Assembly: GCA_025934775.1 (NCBI GenBank)
Contig: JAICWO010000005.1
Location: forward strand, 233,275 to 297,274
From: Gemmatimonadaceae bacterium
GTDB taxonomy: Bacteria > Gemmatimonadota > Gemmatimonadetes > Gemmatimonadales > Gemmatimonadaceae
Length of the DNA stretch: 64,000 bases
Reading direction: 5' to 3'
In this document: in pieces, positions 19,666 to 29,434 of the stretch
How positions within the stretch are numbered: position 1 is the stretch's first letter
Layout: each line of letters starts with the position of its first letter
Notes under the pieces: generated by a model
Database searches by the model: none
What the model was told of the DNA's origin: nothing
What the model saw: the letters and a program-made list of their open reading frames with translations, nothing else
Made by a program: the position numbers and the translations under genes

Positions 19666-20382
19666 ATGTTCGACAACCTCATCGAGTCCAAGGCACAAAA
19701 GCAAAAACGTGCGGGTGGTGCGATGATGAGCGCGGTGATTCATGCCCTGCTCATCACGGCTGCAGTGTACGGTACGCTGCACGCGAGTGAGGCGCTCGAG
19801 AAGCCCAAAGCGGAGAAGGTCGACTTCGTCCAGGTGAAGAAGGACGAGCCGCCGCCGCCGAAGGACCAGCCCAAGCCCCCGCCGCCCGACGTCACGGTCA
19901 AGGCCCCGCCGCCGAAGGGCTTCCAGGTGCTCACCGCGCCGATCAAGATCCCCGACGTTCTGCCTGACATCGATCTGTCCAAGAAGGTGACGAACGAGGC
20001 GGACTTCAGCGGGAAGGGCGTCGCGGGCGGCATCGCGAAGGGCGTCGTCGGCGGCACGCCGCAGAAAGTGGACGACAACCAGACGTACTTCGAGTTCCAG
20101 GTCGAGAAGCAGGTGCAGCCGTACCCCAACAACTCGGCGCCGCGCTATCCCGACATGCTCCGGTCGGCCAACGTGGAGGGCGAAGTCCTCGCCCAGTTCA
20201 CGGTCGATACCACGGGGCGCGCCGACATGGCCACGTTCAAGGTGCTCAAGTCGACGCACGATCTGTTCACCAATGCGGTGAAGGCCGCGCTGCCCAACAT
20301 GAAATTCTATCCGGCGGAAGTCGGCGGAAGAAAAGTGAAGCAGCTCGTCCAGATGCCGTTCCAGTTCGCCCTCACCAAGTAA
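19666..20382 (+). CDS. tonB: Energy transducer TonB
   Basis: A 238-residue inner-membrane protein. A short cytoplasmic N-terminus (MFDNLIESKAQKQKR) and one transmembrane helix (about 20-40) precede a Pro/Lys-rich periplasmic spacer with PPPPKDQPKPPPP. The C-terminal TonB domain (about 145-238) has PRYPDMLRSANVEGEVLAQFTVD. It transmits proton-motive force from ExbB/ExbD to outer-membrane receptors. It is first in a tonB-exbB-exbD-exbD operon, with 21 bases to exbB. Confidence 0.92.
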   Translation: MFDNLIESKAQKQKRAGGAMMSAVIHALLITAAVYGTLHASEALEKPKAEKVDFVQVKKDEPPPPKDQPKPPPPDVTVKAPPPKGFQVLTAPIKIPDVLPDIDLSKKVTNEADFSGKGVAGGIAKGVVGGTPQKVDDNQTYFEFQVEKQVQPYPNNSAPRYPDMLRSANVEGEVLAQFTVDTTGRADMATFKVLKSTHDLFTNAVKAALPNMKFYPAEVGGRKVKQLVQMPFQFALTK

Positions 20383-20403
20383 CCTTCAGGAGCTCGATCG
20401 ATT

Positions 20404-21138
20404 ATGGATTTCTCATTGCTCGGCCTCTGGCACCAGATGGGCATGTTCGCCAAGGGCATTTGCGTGGTCATGGCGATCATGTCCATCTACTCGCTCACGG
20501 TCATGGTCTCGAAGTGGTGGAACCTTCGGAAGGCGCAGAAGGAGACCATCAAGTTCGCGCCGGAGTTCTCGCAGTTCCTGGAGGAAGACAACCTCACCGA
20601 GGCGATTCGCCTCGCCGAGAGCTACAAGCGGTCGCACGTCGCGCTCGTCCTGGGCGGCGCGCTTGGTGAAGTGAAGCCCCTCATCGCCGACGGCTCGGTC
20701 ACGGTCGCCGACATCAACTCGGCGGAGCGCGCGGTCGAGCGCAACATGCTCCTCGAGATCACGAACCTGAAGCGCGGTCTCGCGGTGCTCGCGACCGTCG
20801 GCGCCACGGCGCCGTTCGTCGGACTGCTCGGCACCACGATGGGCGTCGTCAACTCGTTCACGGGCATGGCGGCATCGGGCTCCGGCGGTCTCGCGGCGAT
20901 CGGCGGCGGTATCGCCGAGGCGCTGATCACGACGGCGTTCGGTCTGCTCGTGGCCATTCCGGCGGTGTGGGCGTACAACTACTTCACGACGAAGATCGAG
21001 AACCTCACGGCCGAGATGACGTACGTGTCGAAGGAAATGATCGACTACCTCATCAAGGGCGTGTCGGGCGAGTTCGGCCGGTCCCGTTTCACCCGCGAGT
21101 TCAACGCAGCTAGCGGCGCTGGCCCGATCGCGCAGTAA
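20404..21138 (+). CDS. exbB: MotA/TolQ/ExbB proton channel protein
   Basis: A 244-residue membrane protein with three transmembrane helices (about 15-35, 137-160 and 175-195) and a large cytoplasmic loop. The family core LLGTTMGVVNSFTGMAASGSGG and EALITTAFGLLVAIPAVWAYN is intact. With ExbD it forms the proton channel that energises TonB. It is 21 bases after tonB and 26 bases before the first exbD, which has a GAGGAGG ribosome site. Confidence 0.94.
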   Translation: MDFSLLGLWHQMGMFAKGICVVMAIMSIYSLTVMVSKWWNLRKAQKETIKFAPEFSQFLEEDNLTEAIRLAESYKRSHVALVLGGALGEVKPLIADGSVTVADINSAERAVERNMLLEITNLKRGLAVLATVGATAPFVGLLGTTMGVVNSFTGMAASGSGGLAAIGGGIAEALITTAFGLLVAIPAVWAYNYFTTKIENLTAEMTYVSKEMIDYLIKGVSGEFGRSRFTREFNAASGAGPIAQ

Positions 21139-21164
21139 CTCAACCCGTCGAGGAGGTTTTTCTC

Positions 21165-21652
<488 letters not shown>

Positions 21653-21653
<1 letters not shown>

Positions 21654-22105
21654 TGGCTATGTCATCTGGTGGCGGCGGCGCCGGCCTCTCCAACGAGCCG
21701 AACGTCACGCCGATGATCGACGTGCTCCTCGTGCTGCTGATCATCTTCATGGCCGTGCTGCCGTCGATGCGTAAGGCCATCGACATCCAGCTGCCGGATC
21801 CCAATCCGACAGTGGTGCCGGCCAATACGAAGTCGGATCAGATCGTGCTCGAAGTGCACGCGAACCAGCAGTTCGCGATCAACACCGCGTCGGTCACCGG
21901 TTTGGATGCGCTGAAGCAGAAGCTGCACGACATCTACGATGCGCGTCCCGAGAAGATCATCTTCATCAAGGGTGATTCGACGGTGAAGTACGCGGACGTC
22001 ATCGCGGCCATGGACATCGCGCGTGGCGCGATCGGCCAGCACTGCGTGATCGGTGTCCCACCAAAGGACACGCCGGGCGGCGCGGCCGCGCCCGCCGCGA
22101 AGTAA
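21653..22105 (+). CDS. exbD: Biopolymer transport protein ExbD (second of tandem pair)
   Basis: A 150-residue ExbD paralogue with the same PNVTPMIDVLLVLLIIFM helix and proton-carrying Asp. The periplasmic part (IQLPDPNP, ADVIAAMDIARGA) diverges from the first copy. It starts on an overlap with the upstream stop (TAATG). It is the last gene before a strong intrinsic terminator at 22127-22171, which closes the ton operon. Confidence 0.92.
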
Positions 22106-22126
22106 GCACGAAGCGAACGGAACGAC

Positions 22127-22171
22127 ACATCGGGCCAGCGTCCCTCGGGACCGCTGGCCCGATGTTTTTTT
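22127..22171 (+). terminator. Rho-independent terminator of the tonB-exbBDD operon
   Basis: ACATCGGGCCAGCG (22127-22140) pairs perfectly with CGCTGGCCCGATGT (22152-22165), and the loop has an additional TCCC/GGGA pairing. A run of seven T follows. Confidence 0.93.
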
Positions 22172-22228
22172 CCGGCTTCGCCCTCCGATCGGCGAACCCT
22201 TTTGTACGCGCGCGTCGTATAAGTTTCC

Positions 22229-23119
22229 ATGATTCCCGGCGCGCTCGCCGCACGGCGACAGCCTTCTGATTCGATGACCGCCGAGCCGACTTCGATCGCT
22301 CAGCCCGCCGCGAGGCGACGGCGCCTGCCCGCGACGACGCTTCCCGTCGCGCGGGAAGATCGGCGCGGCTGGAGCCTGCTCTCGGCGCTGCTGCACGCGC
22401 TGCTGATCGCGCTGCTCATCATTCCGCTGGCGGAGCACGACGGCCTCGTGATCGAACGGCCGCAGGGCGCTGGCGGTCTCGGTCCCGCCGGCGGCGGTGG
22501 AGGCGGGCGCCGCGGCACCGGCGGTGTGCAAGAGCACGTGCATTTCGTCGAGGTCGCACGGGCGCCGGCTCCCACCCCACAGCCTGCCGTCGTGCCGCCG
22601 CTGCCCGTGCCGCAGCCGACGCCCAAACCCGTCGTGCCGCCTCCAATCGTGAAACCACCGGCCGCCATCACGCCGCAGAGCACACCGACACCGGAAATCG
22701 CGAAGGTCGCAGAGGCCACCGCTCCCGTTGCCGGCACCGGCGGTGGGTCCGGGCACGACGGCTCTGCCGGTGCCGGGCCGGGTAGTGGCGGCGGCGTCGG
22801 TTCCGGTGTGGGGCCGGGCCGCGGCTCCGGCAATGGACCTGGGACGGGCGGCGGCGTGCAGGCGAATTATCCGCCCACGGCGACCGAGCTTTTCATCCCG
22901 CCGCTGCCGATGCCGGACAAAGTGCGAGGCTTTCATCTCGTCGCCGAATTCGACGTCGATTCGACGGGCAAGGTCGTCGGCTTCAACTTCACGCACACGG
23001 GCGATCGCGGCTACGACAAACGCCTGACCGAAGTCCTTGGCGCAACGAAGTTCCGTCCCGGGACGAAGCCCGATGGCACGCCGATCAGAATGAAGGCGCA
23101 GATCATCTACGACTTCTGA
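22229..23119 (+). CDS. TonB-family-like envelope protein with Gly-rich linker
   Basis: A 296-residue protein. A basic N-terminus and one membrane helix (about residues 48-66, LLSALLHALLIALLIIPL) precede a Gly-rich stretch, a Pro-rich segment, a second long Gly/Ser stretch and a C-terminal domain (about 215-296). The last has FHLVAEFDVDSTGKVVGF and ends ATKFRPGTKPDG...IIYDF, like TonB C-terminal repeats. It may be an alternative TonB for the adjacent ExbB/ExbD. A TATAAG box at 22218-22223 lies where transcription would start at or beside ATG 22229, suggesting a leaderless message. ATG 22274 is an alternative start. Confidence 0.75.
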   Translation: MIPGALAARRQPSDSMTAEPTSIAQPAARRRRLPATTLPVAREDRRGWSLLSALLHALLIALLIIPLAEHDGLVIERPQGAGGLGPAGGGGGGRRGTGGVQEHVHFVEVARAPAPTPQPAVVPPLPVPQPTPKPVVPPPIVKPPAAITPQSTPTPEIAKVAEATAPVAGTGGGSGHDGSAGAGPGSGGGVGSGVGPGRGSGNGPGTGGGVQANYPPTATELFIPPLPMPDKVRGFHLVAEFDVDSTGKVVGFNFTHTGDRGYDKRLTEVLGATKFRPGTKPDGTPIRMKAQIIYDF

Positions 23120-23174
23120 TCCGCTCTCTAGCCGAGCGCGACCTGCGCTCACATATTTGTGTGATCCCCGCAGG

Positions 23175-23203
23175 GCCCATGAACAACACCGTGGGCTTTT
23201 TTT
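23175..23203 (+). terminator. Rho-independent terminator after the TonB-like gene
   Basis: GCCCATG (23175-23181) pairs with CGTGGGC (23190-23196) with one G-U pair, followed by seven T. It separates the TonB-like gene from the pyrophosphatase gene. Confidence 0.85.
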
Positions 23204-23325
23204 CTGCCTAGGTGTCGCGTGGTGGTCCCGCGTTGGGTCGTAGGACCCGCCGCACCTTGGCGGCCGCTCGAGAGGCGAGTGCAGTTCCAACCGGCTCGCC
23301 ACGGTCCCCCTGGAGAATTGAACCG

Positions 23326-25878
23326 ATGAAACTGATGGAGCACGTGTTCCGACGTACTCTCCCGATCGCGTTGTCTCTGCTCCTGGCGCTCGTCGCGCTG
23401 CCGTTCGCGGCGAACACGCTCATTGCGCAAACGCAACAGCCTGACACCGCGCGCCCCGGCATGGCCGTGGCGGGCGCACCGGCTCCTGCCCAAGCGACGC
23501 AAGCGGTGACGCCGCCCGCGAACAGCGGTGGCGGCGAGGCCGAGCTGGTCGTTCCTCCGCTCGGCCAGGTCACGATTCACGGAATCAACGGCCGCACGCT
23601 GCTGATGTACGGCCTGATCGTGTGCGTGCTCGGCTTGGCGTTCGGACTCGTGATGTACTCGCGGCTCAAGAGCATGGCCGTGCACGAATCCATGCGGGAG
23701 ATCTCGGAGCTCATTTACGAGACTTGTAAAACGTATCTCGTGACGCAGGGCAAGTTCATTCTCCTGCTCGAGCTCTTCATCGGCATCGTGATCGCGCTCT
23801 ACTTCGGCGTGCTGCGGCACATGGAAGTGACACGCGTCGTCATCATTCTGATCTTCAGTCTGATCGGCATCGCGGGCAGCTATGGCGTGGCGTGGTTCGG
23901 CATCCGGGTGAACACGTTCGCGAACTCGCGCACGGCGTTCGCCGCGCTCCGCGGCAAGCCGTACCCCTGCTACGCGATCCCGCTCTCGGCGGGCATGAGC
24001 ATCGGCATGCTGCTGATCTCGGTCGAGCTGACGATGATGCTGTTGATTCTGCTCTTCGTTCCGGGCAGCTACGCGGGACCGTGCTTCATCGGCTTCGCGA
24101 TCGGCGAGTCGCTCGGCGCGGCGGCGCTGCGCATCGCGGGCGGCATCTTCACCAAGATCGCGGACATCGGCTCCGACTTGATGAAGATCGTCTTCAACAT
24201 CAAGGAAGACGACGCGCGCAACCCCGGTGTGATCGCGGACTGCACGGGCGATAACGCGGGCGACTCGGTCGGCCCGAGCGCCGACGGGTTCGAGACGTAC
24301 GGCGTCACCGGCGTCGCGCTCATCGCGTTCATCCTGCTCGCCGTGAAGTCTCCGGCCGTGCAGGTGCTGCTGCTCGTCTGGATCTTCATCATGCGCATCA
24401 TGATGATCATCTCGTCCGGTGTGTCGTACCTCATCAACGGTGCGATCGCCAAGGCGCGCTACGAGCACGCCGCCAAGATGAACTTCGAGGCGCCGCTCAC
24501 GTTCCTGGTGTGGCTGACCTCGATCGTCTCGGTCGTCGTCACGTACGTGATCTCGTACTGGGTGATTCCGGACGTCGGCGGCGACCCGTCCTTCTGGTGG
24601 AAGCTGTCGAGCGTGATCACGTGCGGCACGCTGGCCGGCGCGATCATTCCGGAATTCGTGAAAGTCTTCACCTCCACCGAGTCGCGGCACACGCGCGAGG
24701 TGGTGACGTCGTCGCGCGAAGGCGGCGCGTCGCTCAATATCCTGTCCGGCCTCGTCGCCGGAAACTTCAGCGCCTACTGGCTCGGCATGACGATCATGGC
24801 GTTGATGGCGATCGGCTACGGCGTGAGCACGATGGGTCTCGACTCCATCATGGCGGCGCCGGCGGTGTTCGCGTTCGGCCTCGTCGCCTTCGGCTTCCTC
24901 GGCATGGGTCCGGTGACGATCGCCGTCGATTCGTACGGCCCCGTCACGGACAACGCGCAGTCGGTGTTCGAGCTCTCCACGATCGAGCAGATGCCGAATG
25001 CGGCGGGCGAGATTCAGCAGCAGTTCGGCTTCGCGGTGAACTACGAGCAGGCGAAGCACTTCCTCGAGGAGAACGACGGCGCGGGCAACACGTTCAAAGC
25101 GACCGCGAAACCGGTGCTCATCGGAACCGCGGTCGTGGGTGCCACGACCATGATCTTCTCGATCATCGTCGGTCTCACGAACGGCCTCACGACGCATCTC
25201 GAGAACCTCTCGATCCTGCACCCGCCGTTCCTGCTCGGACTGGTGACGGGCGGCGCGGTGATCTACTGGTTCACCGGTGCGTCGACGCAGGCGGTGACGA
25301 CCGGCGCCTATCGCGCGGTGGAGTTCATCAAGGCGAACATCAAGCTCGAGGGGTCGACCAAGGCGAGCGTCGCCGATTCGAAGAAGGTCGTGGAGATCTG
25401 CACGAAGTACGCGCAGAAGGGCATGCTCAACATCTTCTTCATGGTCTTCTTCGCGACTCTCGCGTTCGCGTTCGTCGAGCCGTTCTTCTTCATCGGCTAT
25501 CTCATCTCGATCGCGCTCTTCGGCCTGTACCAAGCGATCTTCATGGCGAACGCCGGCGGCGCGTGGGACAACGCGAAGAAGGTCGTCGAGGTGGAGCTGA
25601 AGCAGAAGGGAACGCCGCTGCACGCCGCGACCGTGGTCGGCGACACCGTCGGCGATCCGTTCAAGGACACGTCGTCCGTCGCCCTCAACCCGGTGATCAA
25701 GTTCACGACGCTGTTCGGGCTGCTCGCGGTCGAGCTCGCGGTGTCGCTGACGAACCAGCGCGGACCGATGCTCGGACACGTGCTCGCGGCGGTGTTCTTC
25801 CTCATCTCACTCGTGTTCGTGTACCGGTCGTTCTACGGAATGCGAATCGAGAGTGAGGCTCCGGCTCCGACCAGGTGA
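23326..25878 (+). CDS. hppA: Membrane-bound proton-pumping pyrophosphatase, divergent type
   Basis: An 850-residue polytopic protein of the M-PPase family that couples pyrophosphate hydrolysis to ion transport. An N-terminal signal-like helix (about 10-30) and an Ala/Pro-rich stretch extend it beyond the usual core. Substrate motifs are EDDARNPG (about 294), DNAGDSVGPSADGFETYG and the C-terminal VGDTVGDPFKDTSSVALNP. Canonical enzymes read DNVGDCAGMAAD at the second motif, so this is a divergent branch. GNTFKATAK places Lys591 where potassium-independent enzymes carry Lys and potassium-dependent ones Ala. ATG 23326 follows GGAG; the stop overlaps the next GTG. Confidence 0.92.
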   Translation: MKLMEHVFRRTLPIALSLLLALVALPFAANTLIAQTQQPDTARPGMAVAGAPAPAQATQAVTPPANSGGGEAELVVPPLGQVTIHGINGRTLLMYGLIVCVLGLAFGLVMYSRLKSMAVHESMREISELIYETCKTYLVTQGKFILLLELFIGIVIALYFGVLRHMEVTRVVIILIFSLIGIAGSYGVAWFGIRVNTFANSRTAFAALRGKPYPCYAIPLSAGMSIGMLLISVELTMMLLILLFVPGSYAGPCFIGFAIGESLGAAALRIAGGIFTKIADIGSDLMKIVFNIKEDDARNPGVIADCTGDNAGDSVGPSADGFETYGVTGVALIAFILLAVKSPAVQVLLLVWIFIMRIMMIISSGVSYLINGAIAKARYEHAAKMNFEAPLTFLVWLTSIVSVVVTYVISYWVIPDVGGDPSFWWKLSSVITCGTLAGAIIPEFVKVFTSTESRHTREVVTSSREGGASLNILSGLVAGNFSAYWLGMTIMALMAIGYGVSTMGLDSIMAAPAVFAFGLVAFGFLGMGPVTIAVDSYGPVTDNAQSVFELSTIEQMPNAAGEIQQQFGFAVNYEQAKHFLEENDGAGNTFKATAKPVLIGTAVVGATTMIFSIIVGLTNGLTTHLENLSILHPPFLLGLVTGGAVIYWFTGASTQAVTTGAYRAVEFIKANIKLEGSTKASVADSKKVVEICTKYAQKGMLNIFFMVFFATLAFAFVEPFFFIGYLISIALFGLYQAIFMANAGGAWDNAKKVVEVELKQKGTPLHAATVVGDTVGDPFKDTSSVALNPVIKFTTLFGLLAVELAVSLTNQRGPMLGHVLAAVFFLISLVFVYRSFYGMRIESEAPAPTR

Positions 25879-27479
25879 GCACCGCCGGTCGCGACGCATC
25901 GCCCGCCGCGAGTCGTCTGCTCGCGCGAAAGTCCGTCGCCGATTTCGAGGCGGACATCGCGCAGCGCGGCGGGCTCAAACGCACGCTGGGCAAATGGCAC
26001 CTGACGGCGCTCGGCGTCGGCGCGACGATCGGCGCCGGGATCTTCGCGACGACGGGAACGGCGATCGTCGGGGACGCGCTGCGGCCCGGCGCCGGCCCGG
26101 CCGTCGTCTTTTCCTTTTTCCTCACCGCCGTGGCGTGCGGATTCGCGGCGCTCTGTTACGCCGAGTTCGCGGCGATGGTCCCGGTGGCCGGGTCGGCGTA
26201 CACGTACGCGTACGCGGCGCTCGGCGAGTTCGTGGCGTGGATCATCGGGTGGGACCTGATCATCGAATACGCGGTCGGGAACATCGGCGTCGCGATCGGC
26301 TGGGCGGGATACTTTAGAGAACTAATAAATCATTTCGGGCTCGACCTCCCGCCCTGGCTCGCGACTGATTACCGCTCGGCGCACGATGCCTTCGTGCAGG
26401 CGGCGGGGAGCACCGCGGCGGCCGCCGATCCGGTGACGCGGTATCTCGCCGCGGCGTGGGCGCATGCGCCGCACGTGTTCGGGCTGCCGTTCATCGTCAA
26501 TCTGCCGGCCGTCGCGGTCGTCCTCGTGATCACCGTGATCCTCGTCATCGGCATCAAGGAATCGGCGAATGCGAACAACGCGATGGTGCTGCTCAAGGTC
26601 GGGATCATCCTGTTCTTCATCGCGGTGGGGATCTTTCTGATCCGGCCGGGAAACTGGACCAATCCGGAGCTCGGCGGATTCGCGCCGAACGGCGTGTCGG
26701 GGATCGGCGCGGCCGCGGCGATCATCTTCTTCGCCTACATCGGATTCGATGCGGTCTCCACGGCGGCCGAAGAGACGAAGGACCCCGGGCGCGACATGCC
26801 GTTCGGGATCGTGATGAGTCTCTTCGTGACGACACTGCTGTACATCGCGATCTCGATCGTGATGACCGGGATCGCGCCGTGGAAGCAGCTCGGCACGGCG
26901 GAGCCGATGATCACGGCGCTGCAGTACGCGCACGGTCCGCCGGGGCTGCTCAACTTCTCACGGCTCATCATCTCGCTCGGCGCGGTGCTGGCGATGGGGA
27001 GCGTGCTGCTCGTGTTCCAACTCGGCCAGCCGCGCATCTTCTTCTCGATGTCCCGCGACGGGCTGCTGCCGCCGTTTCTGTCGAAGGTCCATCCAAAGTA
27101 TCGGACGCCGTACGTGGGCACGATTCTCACGGGCATTTTCGTCGCGTTCTTTGCCGCGTTCGCGAACATTGCCGAGGTGGTCGACCTCACGAACATCGGG
27201 ACGTTGTTCGCGTTCGTGCTCGTCTCGATCGGCGTGATCGTGCTGCGTCGCACCGACCCCGGGCGCCATCGTCCGTTCCGCGTGCCGTGGGTGCCGATCA
27301 CGCCGTTGATCTCGATTGTGGCGTGTATCTACTTGATGGTGGAGTTGCCCAGCATCACCTGGATTCGGTTCGGTGTCTGGCTGGTGATCGGCCTCGTCCT
27401 GTACTTCGCCTATGGATATCGGAACTCGGCGTTGCACCGCGGGGTTGCACCCGGAGTCGTCGACGCGTCGAATTCCTAA
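25875..27479 (+). CDS. APC-family amino acid permease (cationic amino-acid transporter type)
   Basis: A 534-residue transporter with about twelve to fourteen membrane helices. The N-terminal substrate helix GVGATIGAGIFATTG is the APC unwound motif. FFAYIGFDAVSTAAEETKDPGRDMP and QPRIFFSMSRDGLLPPFLSKVH are typical of the CAT/YfnA subgroup. It imports amino acids across the inner membrane; specificity is not predictable. GTG 25875 overlaps the hppA stop (GTGA), so it is co-translated with the pyrophosphatase. Confidence 0.9.
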   Translation: MSTAGRDASPAASRLLARKSVADFEADIAQRGGLKRTLGKWHLTALGVGATIGAGIFATTGTAIVGDALRPGAGPAVVFSFFLTAVACGFAALCYAEFAAMVPVAGSAYTYAYAALGEFVAWIIGWDLIIEYAVGNIGVAIGWAGYFRELINHFGLDLPPWLATDYRSAHDAFVQAAGSTAAAADPVTRYLAAAWAHAPHVFGLPFIVNLPAVAVVLVITVILVIGIKESANANNAMVLLKVGIILFFIAVGIFLIRPGNWTNPELGGFAPNGVSGIGAAAAIIFFAYIGFDAVSTAAEETKDPGRDMPFGIVMSLFVTTLLYIAISIVMTGIAPWKQLGTAEPMITALQYAHGPPGLLNFSRLIISLGAVLAMGSVLLVFQLGQPRIFFSMSRDGLLPPFLSKVHPKYRTPYVGTILTGIFVAFFAAFANIAEVVDLTNIGTLFAFVLVSIGVIVLRRTDPGRHRPFRVPWVPITPLISIVACIYLMVELPSITWIRFGVWLVIGLVLYFAYGYRNSALHRGVAPGVVDASNS

Positions 27480-27491
27480 CCGCATCGTCAC

Positions 27492-28862
27492 ATGCAGAAT
27501 AGCGCCGCCCCGGTTCCGAGCGAGCCGTTGAACGGAAAGCGCAAGTCGTTCCTGCGCCGCATCTCGCTGTCGCAATGGATTCTGATATCCATGGTGATCG
27601 GCGTGATCCTCGGCGCCGCCTATCCGGAGAGCGCGCGCGCCGCGCACGGCGGCTGGGCGGCGACGGATCTCAACGTGCTGTCGTCGATCTTCCTGCGGAT
27701 GATCAAGATGCTGATCGTCCCGCTGCTGTTCGCGACGCTCGTCGTCGGCATCGCCGGACACGGCGACGACATGAAGCGCGTCGGCAAGCTCGCGCTGCGC
27801 TCGATCATCTATTTCGAGGTGATCACGACGTTCGCGCTCGCGGTCGGGCTGATCGTCGTGAACGTCGTGAAGCCTGGACGCGGCGTCGATCTCGGTGCCG
27901 CGTCGACCAAGGAGGCGACGGAGCTCGCATCCACGCATCCGACCTTCTCGGGTGTCATCGAGCATACGGTGCCGACGAGCTTCTTCGATGCGGCGGCGCG
28001 AAACGAAGTGCTCCAGATCGTGTTCTTCGCGATCATCTTCGCGGTCGCGCTCTCCAAGGTGGAGGGTCCGAGCAAGACGTTCATGCTCAGCGCGTGCGAG
28101 AGCCTGTCCGAAGTGATGTTCAAGTTCGTCGGCGTGGTCATGGCCTACGCGCCGATCGGCATCGGCGCCGCGATCGCGGTCACGATCTCCAAGAGCGGGC
28201 TTGGTGTGCTTCGGAACCTCGGCATCCTGGTCGGGTCGCTCTACGGCGCGCTCGTCATCTTCGCGCTGTTCGTGCTCTTGCCGGTCGCGATCATTTTCAA
28301 GGTGCCGGTGCGCCGATTCATCAGAGCGATCAAAGAGCCGTGGCTGATCGCGTTCAGCACCGCGTCCTCCGAGGCCGCGTTCCCGCTGGCGATGGAGCGC
28401 ATGGAGCAGATGGGGGTGCCGCGGCGGATCGTCGCATTCGTGCTCCCCACGGGCTACTCGTTCAATCTCGACGGGAGCACGCTGTATCTGGCGCTCGCCT
28501 CGGTGTTCGCGGCGCAGGCGGCCGGCATCGACATGCCGATCGGTTCGCAAATTCTCATGATGCTGACGCTCATGCTGACGAGCAAAGGCGTGGCCGCGGT
28601 GCCGCGCGCGGCGCTCGTCATTCTGTCGGGTGCGCTTGCACAATTCGGCCTGCCGCTTCAGGCTGTAGCGGTGATCCTGGGAGTCGATGCGCTCATGGAC
28701 ATGGCTCGCACGTCGCTGAACGTCGTCGGGAACTGTCTCGCCACGGTGGTGATGGCGCGGTTGGAGGGCGACTTCGACCGCGGCGTGTCGGTTCCGGTGG
28801 CGGACGCGATCGTCGGCGATGCGCTTCGCATGCCCGCCGTGCGCACGCCCGATCCGGTGTGA
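27492..28862 (+). CDS. Dicarboxylate/glutamate:cation symporter (DAACS family)
   Basis: A 456-residue transporter of the GltP/DctA family with eight helices and two re-entrant loops. The hairpin motif [14 protein letters not shown], the unwound NLDGSTLY motif and the C-terminal [18 protein letters not shown] substrate site are all present. It takes up glutamate, aspartate or C4-dicarboxylates with Na+ or H+. It lies 12 bases after the amino-acid permease, so the pair probably share a transcript. An aspartase gene elsewhere in the window (53850) could use the same substrates. Confidence 0.92.
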   Translation: MQNSAAPVPSEPLNGKRKSFLRRISLSQWILISMVIGVILGAAYPESARAAHGGWAATDLNVLSSIFLRMIKMLIVPLLFATLVVGIAGHGDDMKRVGKLALRSIIYFEVITTFALAVGLIVVNVVKPGRGVDLGAASTKEATELASTHPTFSGVIEHTVPTSFFDAAARNEVLQIVFFAIIFAVALSKVEGPSKTFMLSACESLSEVMFKFVGVVMAYAPIGIGAAIAVTISKSGLGVLRNLGILVGSLYGALVIFALFVLLPVAIIFKVPVRRFIRAIKEPWLIAFSTASSEAAFPLAMERMEQMGVPRRIVAFVLPTGYSFNLDGSTLYLALASVFAAQAAGIDMPIGSQILMMLTLMLTSKGVAAVPRAALVILSGALAQFGLPLQAVAVILGVDALMDMARTSLNVVGNCLATVVMARLEGDFDRGVSVPVADAIVGDALRMPAVRTPDPV

Positions 28863-28923
28863 GCGCGAATCCACGTTGACGGCGCGCGCTGGCGCGCTCG
28901 ATCGAGTACGGGAGGACGCGAGA

Positions 28924-29418
28924 ATGGCGATCACGTTCAAGGTGAATGGGCAGTCGCACACGGTCGACGTGGCCCCGGAGATGCCCCTCCTGTGGGTGCT
29001 CCGCGATGTGCTCGATCTCAAGGGGACGAAGTTTGGCTGCGGGATCTCGCAGTGCGGCGCGTGCACGGTGCACCTCAACGGCACGCCGATCCGCTCCTGC
29101 CAACGCCGCGCGTCGACGTTGAACGGCGCCGAGATTACCACGGTCGAAGGTCTCGCACCCGATGGCAGCCATGCGTTGCAGCGCGCCTGGGAGGAGCTGG
29201 ACGTTCCGCAGTGCGGCTATTGTCAGGCGGGCCAGCTCATGTCCGCCGCGGCGTTGCTCGCGCGGAATCCCAATCCGAGCGACGAACAGATCGACGCCGC
29301 CATGAACGGCAACATCTGTCGGTGCGCCACGTATCTGCGGATTCGCCAGGCGATTCACCGCGCCGCGGAGCTCACGGCGAGCGACAACCACTCGAACAAG
29401 TCCGGCGCGAGCAGGTGA
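28924..29418 (+). CDS. [2Fe-2S] subunit of a xanthine-dehydrogenase-family oxidoreductase
   Basis: A 164-residue small subunit. A plant-type ferredoxin domain ([17 protein letters not shown] plus RSCQ) binds the first [2Fe-2S] cluster. An all-helical domain (CGYCQAGQ and [10 protein letters not shown]) binds the second. It matches IorA-type subunits of isoquinoline oxidoreductase-like enzymes and passes electrons from the molybdenum site. It is 17 bases ahead of the large subunit and 61 bases after the symporter. Confidence 0.93.
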   Translation: MAITFKVNGQSHTVDVAPEMPLLWVLRDVLDLKGTKFGCGISQCGACTVHLNGTPIRSCQRRASTLNGAEITTVEGLAPDGSHALQRAWEELDVPQCGYCQAGQLMSAAALLARNPNPSDEQIDAAMNGNICRCATYLRIRQAIHRAAELTASDNHSNKSGASR

Positions 29419-29434
29419 GCGCGAGGAGGATCTC

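Noticed and set aside
23149..23164. TCACA-N6-TGTGA palindrome as a Rex or CRP site
   Set aside because: The half-sites are in the opposite orientation to TGTGA-N6-TCACA, and it lies just ahead of a terminator, not a promoter.
23149..25779. Long minus-strand open frame opposite hppA
   Set aside because: Arg/His/Asp-rich, no family sequence, and it mirrors the codon bias of the pyrophosphatase gene on the other strand.
26958..29141. Long minus-strand open frame opposite the transporter genes
   Set aside because: Low-complexity Arg/His/Glu composition across two real genes; a GC-rich antisense shadow.
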